Origin: JACMJL01 sp963791805
GTDB taxonomy: Bacteria > Bacillota > Clostridia > Clostridiales > Clostridiaceae
Direction of reading: 5' to 3'
Assembly (NCBI GenBank): GCA_963791805.1
Contig: CAWBTU010000003.1
Location: forward strand, 558,001 to 622,000
Length of the DNA: 64,000 nt
The translations under genes and the position numbers were made by a program. Each line of letters starts with the position of its first letter. Position 1 is the stretch's first letter. Positions 23,584 through 31,605 of this stretch are shown in pieces. Under the pieces are notes generated by a model. That model was not told the DNA's origin, did not search any database, and worked only from the letters and a program-made list of their open reading frames with translations.

Positions 23584-24105
23584 TTTTATAAGTAAGTAAG
23601 GAAGGGACATTTTTTATATTAGTGGGTTACTGCTAACATGAAAGGTGTCTTTTTTAATGAATAGGGTAATTTGACTAGTATGATAACAAGATAAATGTAA
23701 GAACAACCTGATATATTTTGCTAAGAGCTTGTTCGCTGCATCAAGAAAGACTAAGCCATTTATTTTTAAAATTGCTATCCACTCAAAATTCGCTACGCTC
23801 AAACATTTCGTGGACTTAACGCAATTTCAAAATTAAATAGCTAAGCCTTTCTAAGATTCGCTCAGACAAGCTGTACTCAGAATATATCAGGTTGTTCTTT
23901 AGAGTTCATTTTATTTATTATTTAATTTGAATTTTTATTGAGGTATGAATTAGAATAATTAATAGATAGCTAAATATAAAACTAAAAAAAGTTAAATACA
24001 AGGTATCAATTGGATACTTTTAGGGTAAAATAAGTATAATAATCAGCCAAATAGCTTAATAATGAGAATAAGTTAATGAAAAATCAAAAAAAATTAATTT
24101 AATTG
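23584..24105. other. Non-coding region after serS
   Basis: This stretch of about 520 bases has no credible gene. It holds a weak hairpin with T runs (AAGGGACATTTTTT and AAGGTGTCTTTTTT, about 23602-23657) that may end serS transcription. The large inverted repeat at 23700-23898 is listed separately, and the tRNA promoter follows. Confidence 0.6.
23700..23898. repeat. 199-bp imperfect inverted repeat
   Basis: The left end AGAACAACCTGATATATT and the right end AATATATCAGGTTGTTCT are perfect reverse complements. Imperfect pairing continues inward over about 75 bases per arm (for example GCTTGT/ACAAGC, AAAATTGC/GCAATTTC and CCAC/GTGG near the centre). The element could fold into one long hairpin RNA or be a MITE-like insertion. 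It does not encode a protein. Confidence 0.75.
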
Positions 24106-24134
24106 TTGACATGAAATATGTTGGTTGATATAAT
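24106..24134 (+). promoter_or_regulatory. Promoter of the Ser-Ser-Arg tRNA cluster
   Basis: A consensus promoter: TTGACA at 24106-24111, 17 bases, then TATAAT at 24129-24134. It lies 19 bases before the first tRNA. Confidence 0.85.
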
Positions 24135-24153
24135 AATACTTGTCGTCAGACAC

Positions 24154-24244
24154 GGAAAGATGGTCGAGTTGGTTTAAGGCACCGGTCTTGAAAACCGGCG
24201 TACGAGTGATCGTACCTAGGGTTCGAATCCCTATCTTTCCGCCA
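24154..24244 (+). tRNA. tRNA-Ser (TGA)
   Basis: A 91-nt class II tRNA with a long variable arm. The anticodon loop CTTGAAA gives TGA. The acceptor GGAAAGA pairs with TCTTTCC, and CCA is encoded. It reads UCN codons. Confidence 0.96.
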
Positions 24245-24272
24245 TTTTTATATATATGGAATTTTAGTACTT

Positions 24273-24363
24273 GGAGAGGTACTCAAGTGGCTAAAGAGGA
24301 CGGTTTGCTAAACCGTTAGTAGGGGTTTCCCTAGCATGGGTTCAAATCCCATCCTCTCCGCCA
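24273..24363 (+). tRNA. tRNA-Ser (GCT)
   Basis: A 91-nt class II tRNA. The anticodon loop TTGCTAA gives GCT. The acceptor GGAGAGG pairs with CCTCTCC, with a long variable arm and encoded CCA. It reads AGY codons. Confidence 0.96.
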
Positions 24364-24395
24364 AAAACACCTAGCGATTTGAGTTAGGTGTTTTT
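24364..24395 (+). terminator. Hairpin after tRNA-Ser(GCT)
   Basis: AAAACACCTA and TAGGTGTTTTT form a terminator-like hairpin between the second tRNA-Ser and tRNA-Arg. tRNA-Arg may depend on read-through or its own promoter. Confidence 0.75.
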
Positions 24396-24420
24396 CATTA
24401 ATTCAATTCCATTTTAATAT

Positions 24421-24497
24421 GCGATAGTAGCTCAGTTGGATAGAGTAGCTGGCTACGAACCAGTTGGCCGGGGGTTCAAATCCTCTCTGTCGCACCA
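24421..24497 (+). tRNA. tRNA-Arg (ACG)
   Basis: A 77-nt cloverleaf starts GCGATAGTAGCTCAGTTGG and ends TGTCGCACCA. The anticodon loop CTACGAA gives ACG, whose first base is deaminated to inosine in bacteria so that it reads CGN codons. Confidence 0.95.
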
Positions 24498-24500
24498 TAG

Positions 24501-24534
24501 AAAACCCTGTGATACATTAATATCACAGGGTTTT
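24501..24534 (+). terminator. Terminator of the tRNA cluster
   Basis: AAAACCCTGTGATA and TATCACAGGGTTTT form a 14-bp perfect stem with a six-base loop, followed by T-rich sequence. Confidence 0.85.
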
Positions 24535-24971
24535 AACTTTTGCAGAATGTATTCAAAGTATTTCCTCATATTATTAAGATTTTTCCTTTGATATTGATGT
24601 ATCATAGGATTTTATACTTTTTAATAAATATTGAAATGCTAATAGACAAAGTACAGCTATTGCTAAAGCAGCAACTATCAATGATAGAGTAGAGATAAAA
24701 AATGCTAAAGAAGCGGTAAATAGTGATTTTTTTAAGGCGGTTACCTAGAGATTAAATCTAATATAAAATTTGAAGGATTTTTATTGAGGTAACTTAATTT
24801 CTTAATTAGAAGAAGTTTGACAAGTTATGAATATAAAAATAAAAAACTGTAAAAATGGAAATTATTATAGTATAATATACAAGTATTATTTTAAATTTAC
24901 TGTAAATTTCAATTGATTTAAGAATATAGATATTAATAGATATACATCAAATGTTATAGGGGTAGTAATAT
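24535..24971. other. Non-coding region with a hydrophobic frame remnant
   Basis: No intact gene is seen. On the minus strand, about 24588-24735, a frame reads KKSLFTASLAFFISTLSL, a hydrophobic stretch, and SYDTSISKEKS before a stop, but an in-frame stop sits just upstream with no start codon or ribosome binding site. It may be the 3' relic of a small membrane-protein gene. The rest is AT-rich leader of the next gene. Confidence 0.4.
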
Positions 24972-26234
24972 ATGCAAGATACAATTATATGTCCAATCTG
25001 TAAAACTTTAAATTCTAGTAATGCTTGTTGTTGTGTGAGTTGTGGACAAAGATTTAAGGCAATAGAAGTAAACACAAAAAATATAAAGGCTATTCAGCCA
25101 ATAAAGGAGAGAAAATCAAAAGGTAAATTTCATTATGTTTTTGTTTTCCTAGTGATATGTCTTTTAGCTTACTTTTGTTTTTCTAAGCAAATTAATTCAA
25201 GTATAGTAAGTGTTTTGCCTGAAAAGGTCACCAGTGTAGATACTATAGGAAGAACGGTTAATGAGGATGTAGTTGTTACATTGCCTTCAAAAGTCGACGC
25301 AACAATGAAATTTGGTCCTAAAAAATTAGTAAATGTTCAATGGAGTCCTGAAAAAATAGATACATCCTCAGTGGGAAATAAAATAGCAACAGGAAAAGTA
25401 GATGGTTATGACGGTAAAGTGCAATTTATTGTAAATGTATTACCGGCTTCAGTTATCAATAACATTGAGGACTGTACAGTAAATAATAGTATGATTGAAT
25501 TAGATTTTACAGTGCCTTCAAGTAGTAAGTGGATTTGGATTAACATTAAAAAGGGTATGGATACAAAGGATGTAACAATACCGGTTAGTAATGGAAAAAT
25601 AAATAAAAAAATATACCTACCCTTTAATTCTGGAGAATATGAAATTAATTTGAAGAGAAGTAGCAATGAGGATAAAAAACAAGGCTATTATCCATGGGGA
25701 AATTTTAAAGTTAATAATACGGATAATAGAGATATGAAGTTTTTGTTGCCAGATGAATATGTGGAAAGCGATTCTGCAGAAATTATTGAGCTAGCAAGTA
25801 AAATAGTTTCAGGCTTAAGTAATGATAGTGAGAAGACTCTTGCAATACATGATTACATTGCATCAAATATCAGCTATGATGCAGAGGCATTTTTTAATAA
25901 TAGCCTACATGAGTATAGTGCAATAGAAACTGTGGAAGGAAAAAAAGCTATATGTAATGGGTACGCAAATTTGACTGCGGCACTTAACAGAGCTGTTGGA
26001 ATAAAAACGAAAATAGTAGATGGTACTGCTTGGAATGCTAGAAATCAAGATCCTCAAAAACATGCTTGGAACGAGACCTATATAGATGGAAAGTGGATAA
26101 TTCAGGATACAACTTGGGATGCTGGATATGTTGAAGAATCAACAAAAAAATTTAAGTTTAAGCTGTCACACAAATATTTTGACCCATCTTCAAGTGATTT
26201 TGGAAAAGATCATCATAAAGACAAGGAATGGTAA
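24972..26234 (+). CDS. Membrane-anchored zinc-ribbon, Ig-like and transglutaminase-like protein
   Basis: A 420-residue protein. An N-terminal zinc ribbon (CPICKTLN...CCCVSCGQ, residues 6-28) is followed by one membrane helix (about 55-75). A Big_4-like Ig domain follows (about 85-160, with VQWSPEKIDTSSVG). A transglutaminase-like domain at about 270-400 has the expected triad: Cys in AICNGYANL, His in HAWNETYIDG and Asp in IQDTTWDAG. Such proteins are cell-surface peptidases or crosslinkers of unknown substrate. The zinc ribbon would be cytoplasmic. It is transcribed alone. Confidence 0.85.
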   Translation: MQDTIICPICKTLNSSNACCCVSCGQRFKAIEVNTKNIKAIQPIKERKSKGKFHYVFVFLVICLLAYFCFSKQINSSIVSVLPEKVTSVDTIGRTVNEDVVVTLPSKVDATMKFGPKKLVNVQWSPEKIDTSSVGNKIATGKVDGYDGKVQFIVNVLPASVINNIEDCTVNNSMIELDFTVPSSSKWIWINIKKGMDTKDVTIPVSNGKINKKIYLPFNSGEYEINLKRSSNEDKKQGYYPWGNFKVNNTDNRDMKFLLPDEYVESDSAEIIELASKIVSGLSNDSEKTLAIHDYIASNISYDAEAFFNNSLHEYSAIETVEGKKAICNGYANLTAALNRAVGIKTKIVDGTAWNARNQDPQKHAWNETYIDGKWIIQDTTWDAGYVEESTKKFKFKLSHKYFDPSSSDFGKDHHKDKEW

Positions 26235-26369
26235 TTTAAACATGGAAAAAAGTATAGAGCTGTCTATACAGCTAAAAATAGAATTAGTTCAATAAATATA
26301 TTATAATTAATTATTGAGGTAACGCGTGAGAAGGGCAGTAATTATACTTTAAATTAGTGGGGGTAAAAA

Positions 26370-26564
26370 ATGAATAATTTAGATTTGACGATTGAACAAA
26401 TTGATGAATTTATTGAAAAAACAAAAGTGCAAATAACAAAGGAAATAGAAGTGAAGGAAGCTATTGAAAGAAGTGGAGAAGCTTATGAAGGCGAATTAGA
26501 CTTTGTAGTAGAAAATATAAAGGACTTGAGAAAAATGCTTGAAGTATTAGAATCTAAAAGGTAG
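26370..26564 (+). CDS. Small acidic helical protein, unknown
   Basis: A 64-residue, highly charged protein predicted to be helical (IEQIDEFIEKTKVQ, ENIKDLRKMLEVLE). No family is recognised. GTGGGGGTAAAAA precedes the ATG at 26370, and the stop codon lies inside a terminator hairpin, which supports a real, compact gene. Confidence 0.7.
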   Translation: MNNLDLTIEQIDEFIEKTKVQITKEIEVKEAIERSGEAYEGELDFVVENIKDLRKMLEVLESKR

Positions 26565-26581
26565 CTCGAAGCTACTTTTTT
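26557..26581 (+). terminator. Terminator overlapping the stop of the 64-residue gene
   Basis: AAAAGGTAGC and GCTACTTTTTT pair around TCGAA. The TAG stop lies inside the left arm. Confidence 0.85.
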
Positions 26582-26594
26582 GCATTTTAATATA

Positions 26595-26771
26595 TTAAAA
26601 TGCAAAAAAACACAACACTTGTGTTTCACCAGTTGCAGGTCTTCCGCATTTGGAATATGTAAGAGAACTATTATTTTGGGAGGTGTGATTATATAGAGTT
26701 AGTTCTGTTTCTGTAAGACAACATTCCATGCCACAACCGCTACATTTACAAACAACTGCTGTATCTTCCAT
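26595..26771 (-). CDS. Small cysteine-rich protein, unknown
   Basis: A 58-residue leftward gene. Cysteines cluster as VCKCSGCGMECCLTE near the N-terminus with a further SKCGRP later, which suggests metal binding (zinc-knuckle-like). An upstream in-frame GTG at 26783 exists, but AGAAGGTGG is correctly spaced for ATG at 26771. No family is named. It converges on the preceding small gene. Confidence 0.6.
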   Translation of the reverse strand: MEDTAVVCKCSGCGMECCLTETELTLYNHTSQNNSSLTYSKCGRPATGETQVLCFFAF

Positions 26772-26783
26772 ATAATTAACCAC

Positions 26784-27154
26784 CTTCTGCTTTTACACTA
26801 TAGTTGCTATTATATTACTTAATAATTATTAATGTCAATATTTTCATTAAAAACCAAAAGTAGTTTCTTTTACATTAGGCAAAATACTATAAATAGAGGC
26901 TACTATTCTTTCCTCAAAATATCTTTGTAATTCAAAGGTTGCATTCCATTTTTCTCATCCTCAACATATCTAAAATTCTTACATTACTAATTAACGTTTT
27001 AAACCATTTAATCAAAATTATAGCACTTTTTATGTTAAGATACCACTTTTTTGTAAAGCATAGTTGAACTTTGTATTAATGTTGCATTCATTATGCATAT
27101 TGTGTCGCAAGCAATATTTATAAATTTGTTTTGGCTAATAGTCATAATTTTATG
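26784..27154. other. Non-coding region with a possible gene-tail relic
   Basis: On the minus strand, about 26847-26955, a frame reads KWNATFELQRYFEERI and then IYSILPNVKETTFGF before a stop. The composition is protein-like, but the frame is closed upstream by stops and has no start. It could be the 3' remnant of a lost gene. Nothing else is seen in this stretch of about 370 bases. Confidence 0.35.
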
Positions 27155-27763
27155 CTAATCATCACCATGTATTTTCTTGAACTCAATTTCACCGAGTTTA
27201 TTAAAATCATACCACCTCTTAATAACATCCTCAGAATCCAGATGGAGTTTGCTGAAAATGAGTTTGGCAAATTCAAGAGGTGATGATCCATCAGCTGTTA
27301 TAACATTTCCATCTGACACAGCGGGTTCGTTTAAATAACCTTGAGAATTTGTATATTCTGAAGCAGCATATTTTTCTAAGTCTTCCAAACTGTTTGAAGT
27401 GTGGCTAACATCATTAAGAAATCCGTGTTTTGCTAGAAAAACAGAACCGTCACAAATTCCAGCAACAGGCTTATTTTTTTGTAATGTTGTTTTGACTAAA
27501 GGGACAATTTTCTCAGATTCAGATGATCTCCAGCCGGTACCGCCAATCAGTATCAGAGCTTCGTAATTTTCAGGTACTTCATCTAGAGAATAATCAGGTA
27601 ATACCCTTAAACCTCCCATTGAATTTACAGGTTCTTTTGATATGCTAATGGTTTTAATACAGTAGGGATTGTTATCCTCATCGGAATTTAGTTCTGCAGC
27701 TACATAACCAGCTTCCCAATCGGCGTAATTGCTTAATAAAAATAGTAATACTGTCTTTTTCAT
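27155..27763 (-). CDS. DJ-1/PfpI family protein
   Basis: A 202-residue protein of the class I glutamine amidotransferase-like DJ-1/PfpI superfamily. It has the nucleophile elbow AGICDGS (Cys near residue 103) and the acidic partner early in the fold (ADWEAGYVAAEL). Members include proteases, glyoxalases and chaperones; the sequence resembles the YdeA-type subgroup. The specific activity is not predictable. Its ATG at 27763 follows GGAGGATAAGAAATA. It is a single gene. Confidence 0.85.
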   Translation of the reverse strand: MKKTVLLFLLSNYADWEAGYVAAELNSDEDNNPYCIKTISISKEPVNSMGGLRVLPDYSLDEVPENYEALILIGGTGWRSSESEKIVPLVKTTLQKNKPVAGICDGSVFLAKHGFLNDVSHTSNSLEDLEKYAASEYTNSQGYLNEPAVSDGNVITADGSSPLEFAKLIFSKLHLDSEDVIKRWYDFNKLGEIEFKKIHGDD

Positions 27764-28005
27764 TATTTCTTATCCTCCAAATATAAATTAGGGTAGATTA
27801 CATTAAAATAATATTTAATTTAGTCTCATGTAATAGCCTAAGTAATTGTCTGAATACAATTTTGACATAGGTTAATGACAATTATACCATATTAATAAAA
27901 TTTAAAAGTATTAATACAGTAATCAAAACAAAAAATCTCAGCTTTTAAACCAAGATTTTTTAAATATCTATTAAATTTATTTACTAAAGAAAGGTATTGG
28001 TAACA

Positions 28006-28710
28006 TTAAACATATTTAATTTCAATACTTCCAAGCTGTACATTACCAGCAAGCGTTAAGCAAGGTGCATTTTCTATAGGTTTTGAAAAACGGATATTAT
28101 TTTTTATATCACCAAGATTGGAGTGCAAATTATCAACTACTACCCAATGCTTTGGAATATATAACTTTATGGAACCAAAGCTACAATCGAGGAAAATTTC
28201 AGCGCCTTCAGAGCTAAGATTTGCTTGGTCAAAAAACACTTCTAATGATCCGAAAGATGCTGCAAATTGACCACTTTTTAAGCAATCTGCATGTAGATAC
28301 TTACAAGAAGAGCTAAAGGATACTTTTATATTAGGATTATTATTGTCGATATTCTCCATAGTATAATTCATATGCTCTTTTCTATGATGGTAATGTCTCT
28401 TTGGATTCCAATGATTGTGAAATATAATATTAAATCCAATACTGGCTAAAATAGCTGCAAAAATCAAAGTCCCTGAAGAAAATTTAACCAGATTAAGTGG
28501 TTCCCAGTATATCATATAAAGAAATGCTAAAGAGATAAAGAGTACAAAAAAACTCCTATTAAATATACTTTTAACAACTAATGATATAAGCAAAACTGTT
28601 GCCAGTAAGCTCATTGCACCTATTTCTTCAAATGATGATGTTTGGCCTGCAAGCACTACTACTGCGAACAATAAAAAGAAAAGTCCCCAAAACCAATTTT
28701 TATTTCTCAT
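28006..28710 (-). CDS. LiaF-like membrane protein
   Basis: A 234-residue protein. The first 115 residues hold about four hydrophobic helices. A histidine-rich loop (HNHWNPKRHYHHRKEH) and a C-terminal beta-rich domain follow, the latter resembling the LiaF/DUF2154 cell-envelope response domain (FAASFGSLEVFFDQ, CSFGSIKLYIPKHWVV). LiaF-like proteins inhibit envelope-stress signalling. Its ATG at 28710 overlaps the end of the LytTR gene by 11 bases, so the two are translationally coupled. This suggests a regulator plus membrane sensor or modulator pair. Confidence 0.82.
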   Translation of the reverse strand: MRNKNWFWGLFFLLFAVVVLAGQTSSFEEIGAMSLLATVLLISLVVKSIFNRSFFVLFISLAFLYMIYWEPLNLVKFSSGTLIFAAILASIGFNIIFHNHWNPKRHYHHRKEHMNYTMENIDNNNPNIKVSFSSSCKYLHADCLKSGQFAASFGSLEVFFDQANLSSEGAEIFLDCSFGSIKLYIPKHWVVVDNLHSNLGDIKNNIRFSKPIENAPCLTLAGNVQLGSIEIKYV

Positions 28711-29164
28711 AATTACTCCTTTCGTTGAGGCACTGCCTCATTTGTTTATAATAATATCGTGACACATATACCTGTTTGTGACTGTTTATGAACTGAATAA
28801 GGCTTGAAGATGAAAGATTACGCGTAACTGAATATACCTGAATGATATTTATAATTGTTGATTTAGCAACTCTTACAAAGCATTTAGGAAGAATTTCTTC
28901 TAGCTCATATAATCGATATTTAATTTGATAAGCATCTGTTATAGTATGAGCGTAGACATGCTCACCTTCTGTTTCAAAAAACAAGATATCGTTTAAAGGA
29001 AAGTGAAACTCTTGATTTTCTTTATAAAATACAATTTTAACTTCTGAAAAAGATTGCTCTAAAATAAACTGATGTATTTTGTCTATTTTATCATCCACTT
29101 GGCTACAGCGGATTAACACTTCGTCCTCTTCTAAATTACCTACTAATTCAATGCGTACCTTCAC
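28700..29164 (-). CDS. LytTR-family DNA-binding regulator
   Basis: A 154-residue protein with a C-terminal LytTR DNA-binding domain (about 50-150): FPLNDILFFETEGEHVYAHT, LEEILPKCFVRVAKSTIINI, then SRYYYKQM. It has no receiver domain. Such short LytTR proteins are commonly paired with a membrane protein, here the LiaF-like gene that overlaps it. GTG at 29164 follows AGAGGTGGTGATTAG. It probably autoregulates from the gap before blaI. Confidence 0.88.
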   Translation of the reverse strand: MKVRIELVGNLEEDEVLIRCSQVDDKIDKIHQFILEQSFSEVKIVFYKENQEFHFPLNDILFFETEGEHVYAHTITDAYQIKYRLYELEEILPKCFVRVAKSTIINIIQVYSVTRNLSSSSLIQFINSHKQVYVSRYYYKQMRQCLNERSNYEK

Positions 29165-29362
29165 CTAATCACCACCTCTGTTATAAAATTATTATAACTG
29201 TTTTAAAACAATCATAGAAGTACTTTTGGCTATCAGGTCATTTTATGCCGGTAACAGGTAAAAGAATATAAATGAGATGCAATAAAGGAGTCCCACGTTG
29301 CGTTAGAGAGGCAAATGAGAAAAGGTAAGTACATGAGAAAATAAAAAAAATCAAAAAAATAG

Positions 29363-29421
29363 TTGACATTTTAAAACTACAGCTGTAGTATGTAATTAGA
29401 AACTACACTTGTAGTAGGAGG
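29363..29421 (+). promoter_or_regulatory. Promoter with two BlaI-type operators
   Basis: TTGACA at 29363-29368 and TAGTAT at 29386-29391 are separated by 17 bases. The dyad ACTACAGCTGTAGT (29376-29389) sits between and over them. A second dyad, ACTACACTTGTAGT (29402-29415), runs up to the AGGAGG ribosome binding site. TACA...TGTA is the known BlaI/MecI operator core. The repressor should block its own operon. Confidence 0.85.
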
Positions 29422-29428
29422 CGTTAAT

Positions 29429-29803
29429 TTGAAAAGCTTACCCAAAATTACTGAAGCTGAATGGATTATTATGAAAATTTTATGGGAAAATGAAACACTT
29501 ACTTCAATGGAGATTATTGAAATTTTAAAAACAAATTCAACTTGGAGTCCAACAACAGTTCAGACCCTTATAAGCAGGCTTGTAAAAAAAGGTGCTGTTG
29601 GAGTCAGTAAAGAATCAAAAAGTTACAAATATTATCCTATAGTAAATGAGGATCAATACAAAAAAGAAGAAACAAGAACGCTAATTGATAAAATTTATAA
29701 TGGTTCTATAAAGCTATTTATAAAAGGTTTTATAAATGATGCGGATTTGACTAATGAGGACATTGCGGAATTAAAAAAGATGTTGGATGACAAGCAGGAG
29801 TAA
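29429..29803 (+). CDS. BlaI/MecI-family winged-helix repressor
   Basis: A 124-residue protein with the BlaI/MecI winged helix (ITEAEWIIMKILWEN, TWSPTTVQTLISRLVKKGAV) and a C-terminal dimerisation helix pair. It should bind the two TACA/TGTA dyads upstream and be inactivated through the membrane peptidase encoded next. TTG at 29429 is the start, with AGGAGG eight bases before. It lies 14 bases before the M56 gene. No beta-lactamase or mecA-like gene is adjacent, so the controlled stress may be something else. Confidence 0.93.
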   Translation: MKSLPKITEAEWIIMKILWENETLTSMEIIEILKTNSTWSPTTVQTLISRLVKKGAVGVSKESKSYKYYPIVNEDQYKKEETRTLIDKIYNGSIKLFIKGFINDADLTNEDIAELKKMLDDKQE

Positions 29804-29817
29804 GGATGTGAGTTATA

Positions 29818-31437
29818 TTGGAATTTATTAAATTGATATTTAAAGCAGTACTTCTTTCCTCTGCATTTGGAAGTCTTGTTGCAATAATTATTATACTTAT
29901 AAAGAAGTTATTTAAAAGTAAATTAAGTGCAACCTGGCACTATTACATATGGTTGATTCTAATAGTAAGACTTGTTATTCCTTATAGTTATGAAAGTCCA
30001 GTAAGCGTATTTAATATTATTTCAAAGCCAATAAGTAATACTTTAATACCGTTAAATAATGCAGGGACTGATTATGCTCCTGAAAATAATATTAATAAGG
30101 GTAATAGTAATACATCCGTAATTCAAAAGACAGATGCAGTAACTAATAATACAATAACTTCACCAGCATCAAATAATAAGGTCTATAAAAAAGGTACTTT
30201 AAATCTATATACAATAGTAAGTATTATATGGTTTATAGGTATGCTTATGGCAGTAATATTTTTACTTATTTTTAATTCAATTTCTCATAAAAAAATAAGG
30301 AATCATGCAATTTGTAAAGATAAAGAGACACTGGATATATTGGATTCATGTAAAAAAATCGTTAAGGTAAAGGGTTATGTACCTATTGTTTATGCAAATA
30401 ATATTAATGGCGTTTCCTTATATGGTGTTTTTAAACCGAAAATACTAATTTCAGAAAAAGTAATTAATAAATTTACTTCAGAAGAAAAAAGTCATATTTT
30501 CCTACATGAATTAGTTCATTTTAAGTATAAAGATATCTGGATAAATTGGAGTATGCTTATATTAGCTGTTATCAATTGGTTTAATCCTATTATTTGGTAT
30601 TGTTTTTATAAAATGCAGCAGGATTGTGAGGGTGCCTGTGATGAAAAGGTGCTTAAGGTTATTGAACCTAATTCTTACCGTAATTACAGCAGTACTATAA
30701 TCAATATGGCAGCATTATTCTCTAAATCAAGTAATTCGTTTAATTCAACAGCTTTAGTATCTAGCAAAGTAAATTTAAAGAGGAGAATTGGGATGATTAA
30801 TCTATTTAAAAGAAAGTCATGGAAATGGTCAATAGCAGGAGTTGTTATTATAACTTTAATTGGAATTACATGTTTAGCTAATCCAATAACAACTGTAGGT
30901 GCTTCTAATAAAACTCAAAACAAAACTAATATTTCTGGAAATGCTATAGAAGCTGAAAGTAACAATAAAAACCTTGTTTCTAATAATGTAACGCCTGAAG
31001 TAAGGCCAACTGAAAAATTAAAAAGTGATGGAGCTTCTACAAATAATAGTTCTAAGCAGATAGCCAAAGTAAGCAGTAAAGTTAAATTATATGAAGGCAC
31101 TTATTTTGATGATAAGTGTTTTGGAGAGACTATGCTTAAAAGCTATTGTGAAGTTGTCATTTCAAATATTACAGATACTTCTTTTGATTTTACTGTCTAT
31201 CAGGTAGTAGATGCTGAAAAGAAAGAGAAAAAAGTTATTTTTAATAAGAACACAGCTATATTTATAGGAGATGGAACAAAGGCTGCTTTTTATGGAAAAG
31301 AATATACTCTTAATTTCACATTTCCAAATCTTCATAATGCATACCCTATTGTAACAGACATGCAGATATCTGGATTTGCACCATTAGAAGGTAAAGATTA
31401 CGTTAATAATGGAATACCAGGGCATGAATTCGGTTAA
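29818..31437 (+). CDS. BlaR1-like M56 membrane metallopeptidase with a non-penicillin-binding sensor
   Basis: A 539-residue protein. The N-terminal half holds membrane helices and the M56 zinc-peptidase domain with HELVHFKYKDIW (near residue 232). The partner acidic residue is in ACDEKVLK. A further helix near residue 340 follows. The C-terminal region of about 170 residues is a threonine/asparagine/serine-rich linker and a small beta-rich domain (from VKLYEGTYFDDKCFGE). It lacks the SxxK and KTG motifs of BlaR1 penicillin sensors. The TTG start at 29818 follows AAGGATGTGAG. It probably cleaves or triggers loss of the partner repressor on an unknown signal. Confidence 0.88.
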   Translation: MEFIKLIFKAVLLSSAFGSLVAIIIILIKKLFKSKLSATWHYYIWLILIVRLVIPYSYESPVSVFNIISKPISNTLIPLNNAGTDYAPENNINKGNSNTSVIQKTDAVTNNTITSPASNNKVYKKGTLNLYTIVSIIWFIGMLMAVIFLLIFNSISHKKIRNHAICKDKETLDILDSCKKIVKVKGYVPIVYANNINGVSLYGVFKPKILISEKVINKFTSEEKSHIFLHELVHFKYKDIWINWSMLILAVINWFNPIIWYCFYKMQQDCEGACDEKVLKVIEPNSYRNYSSTIINMAALFSKSSNSFNSTALVSSKVNLKRRIGMINLFKRKSWKWSIAGVVIITLIGITCLANPITTVGASNKTQNKTNISGNAIEAESNNKNLVSNNVTPEVRPTEKLKSDGASTNNSSKQIAKVSSKVKLYEGTYFDDKCFGETMLKSYCEVVISNITDTSFDFTVYQVVDAEKKEKKVIFNKNTAIFIGDGTKAAFYGKEYTLNFTFPNLHNAYPIVTDMQISGFAPLEGKDYVNNGIPGHEFG

Positions 31438-31482
31438 AGTAACTTATAGCATAGAGGAGTAAACATCAAATAGACCATACGT

Positions 31483-31532
31483 AGAAAGCGCTGAATAAAT
31501 GATTTATATTAATCATTTATTCAGCGCTTTCT
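31483..31532. repeat. Perfect 22-bp inverted repeat between convergent genes
   Basis: AGAAAGCGCTGAATAAATGATT and its exact reverse complement are separated by TATATT. It lies between the M56 gene (+) and the aldolase gene (-), where a bidirectional terminator is expected, but neither side carries a T run. Confidence 0.8.
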
Positions 31533-31605
31533 AGAATACTTAAATAACTGGATATTCGAAATGAGACTCAAAAACACCATAAAATTCTATTGAATAATAT
31601 CTATA

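Noticed and set aside
24588..24735. Leftward hydrophobic frame as a small membrane-protein gene
   Set aside because: A stop lies directly upstream and no usable start or ribosome binding site exists. It is kept only as a possible relic.
26258..26273. AGCTGT-CTAT-ACAGCT as a terminator
   Set aside because: The stem is short and no T run follows.
26310..26340. GAGGTAACGCGTGAG as a second T-box core
   Set aside because: The conserved GGGTGGTAACGCG is incomplete and no terminator or antiterminator follows. The downstream gene is a small unknown protein.
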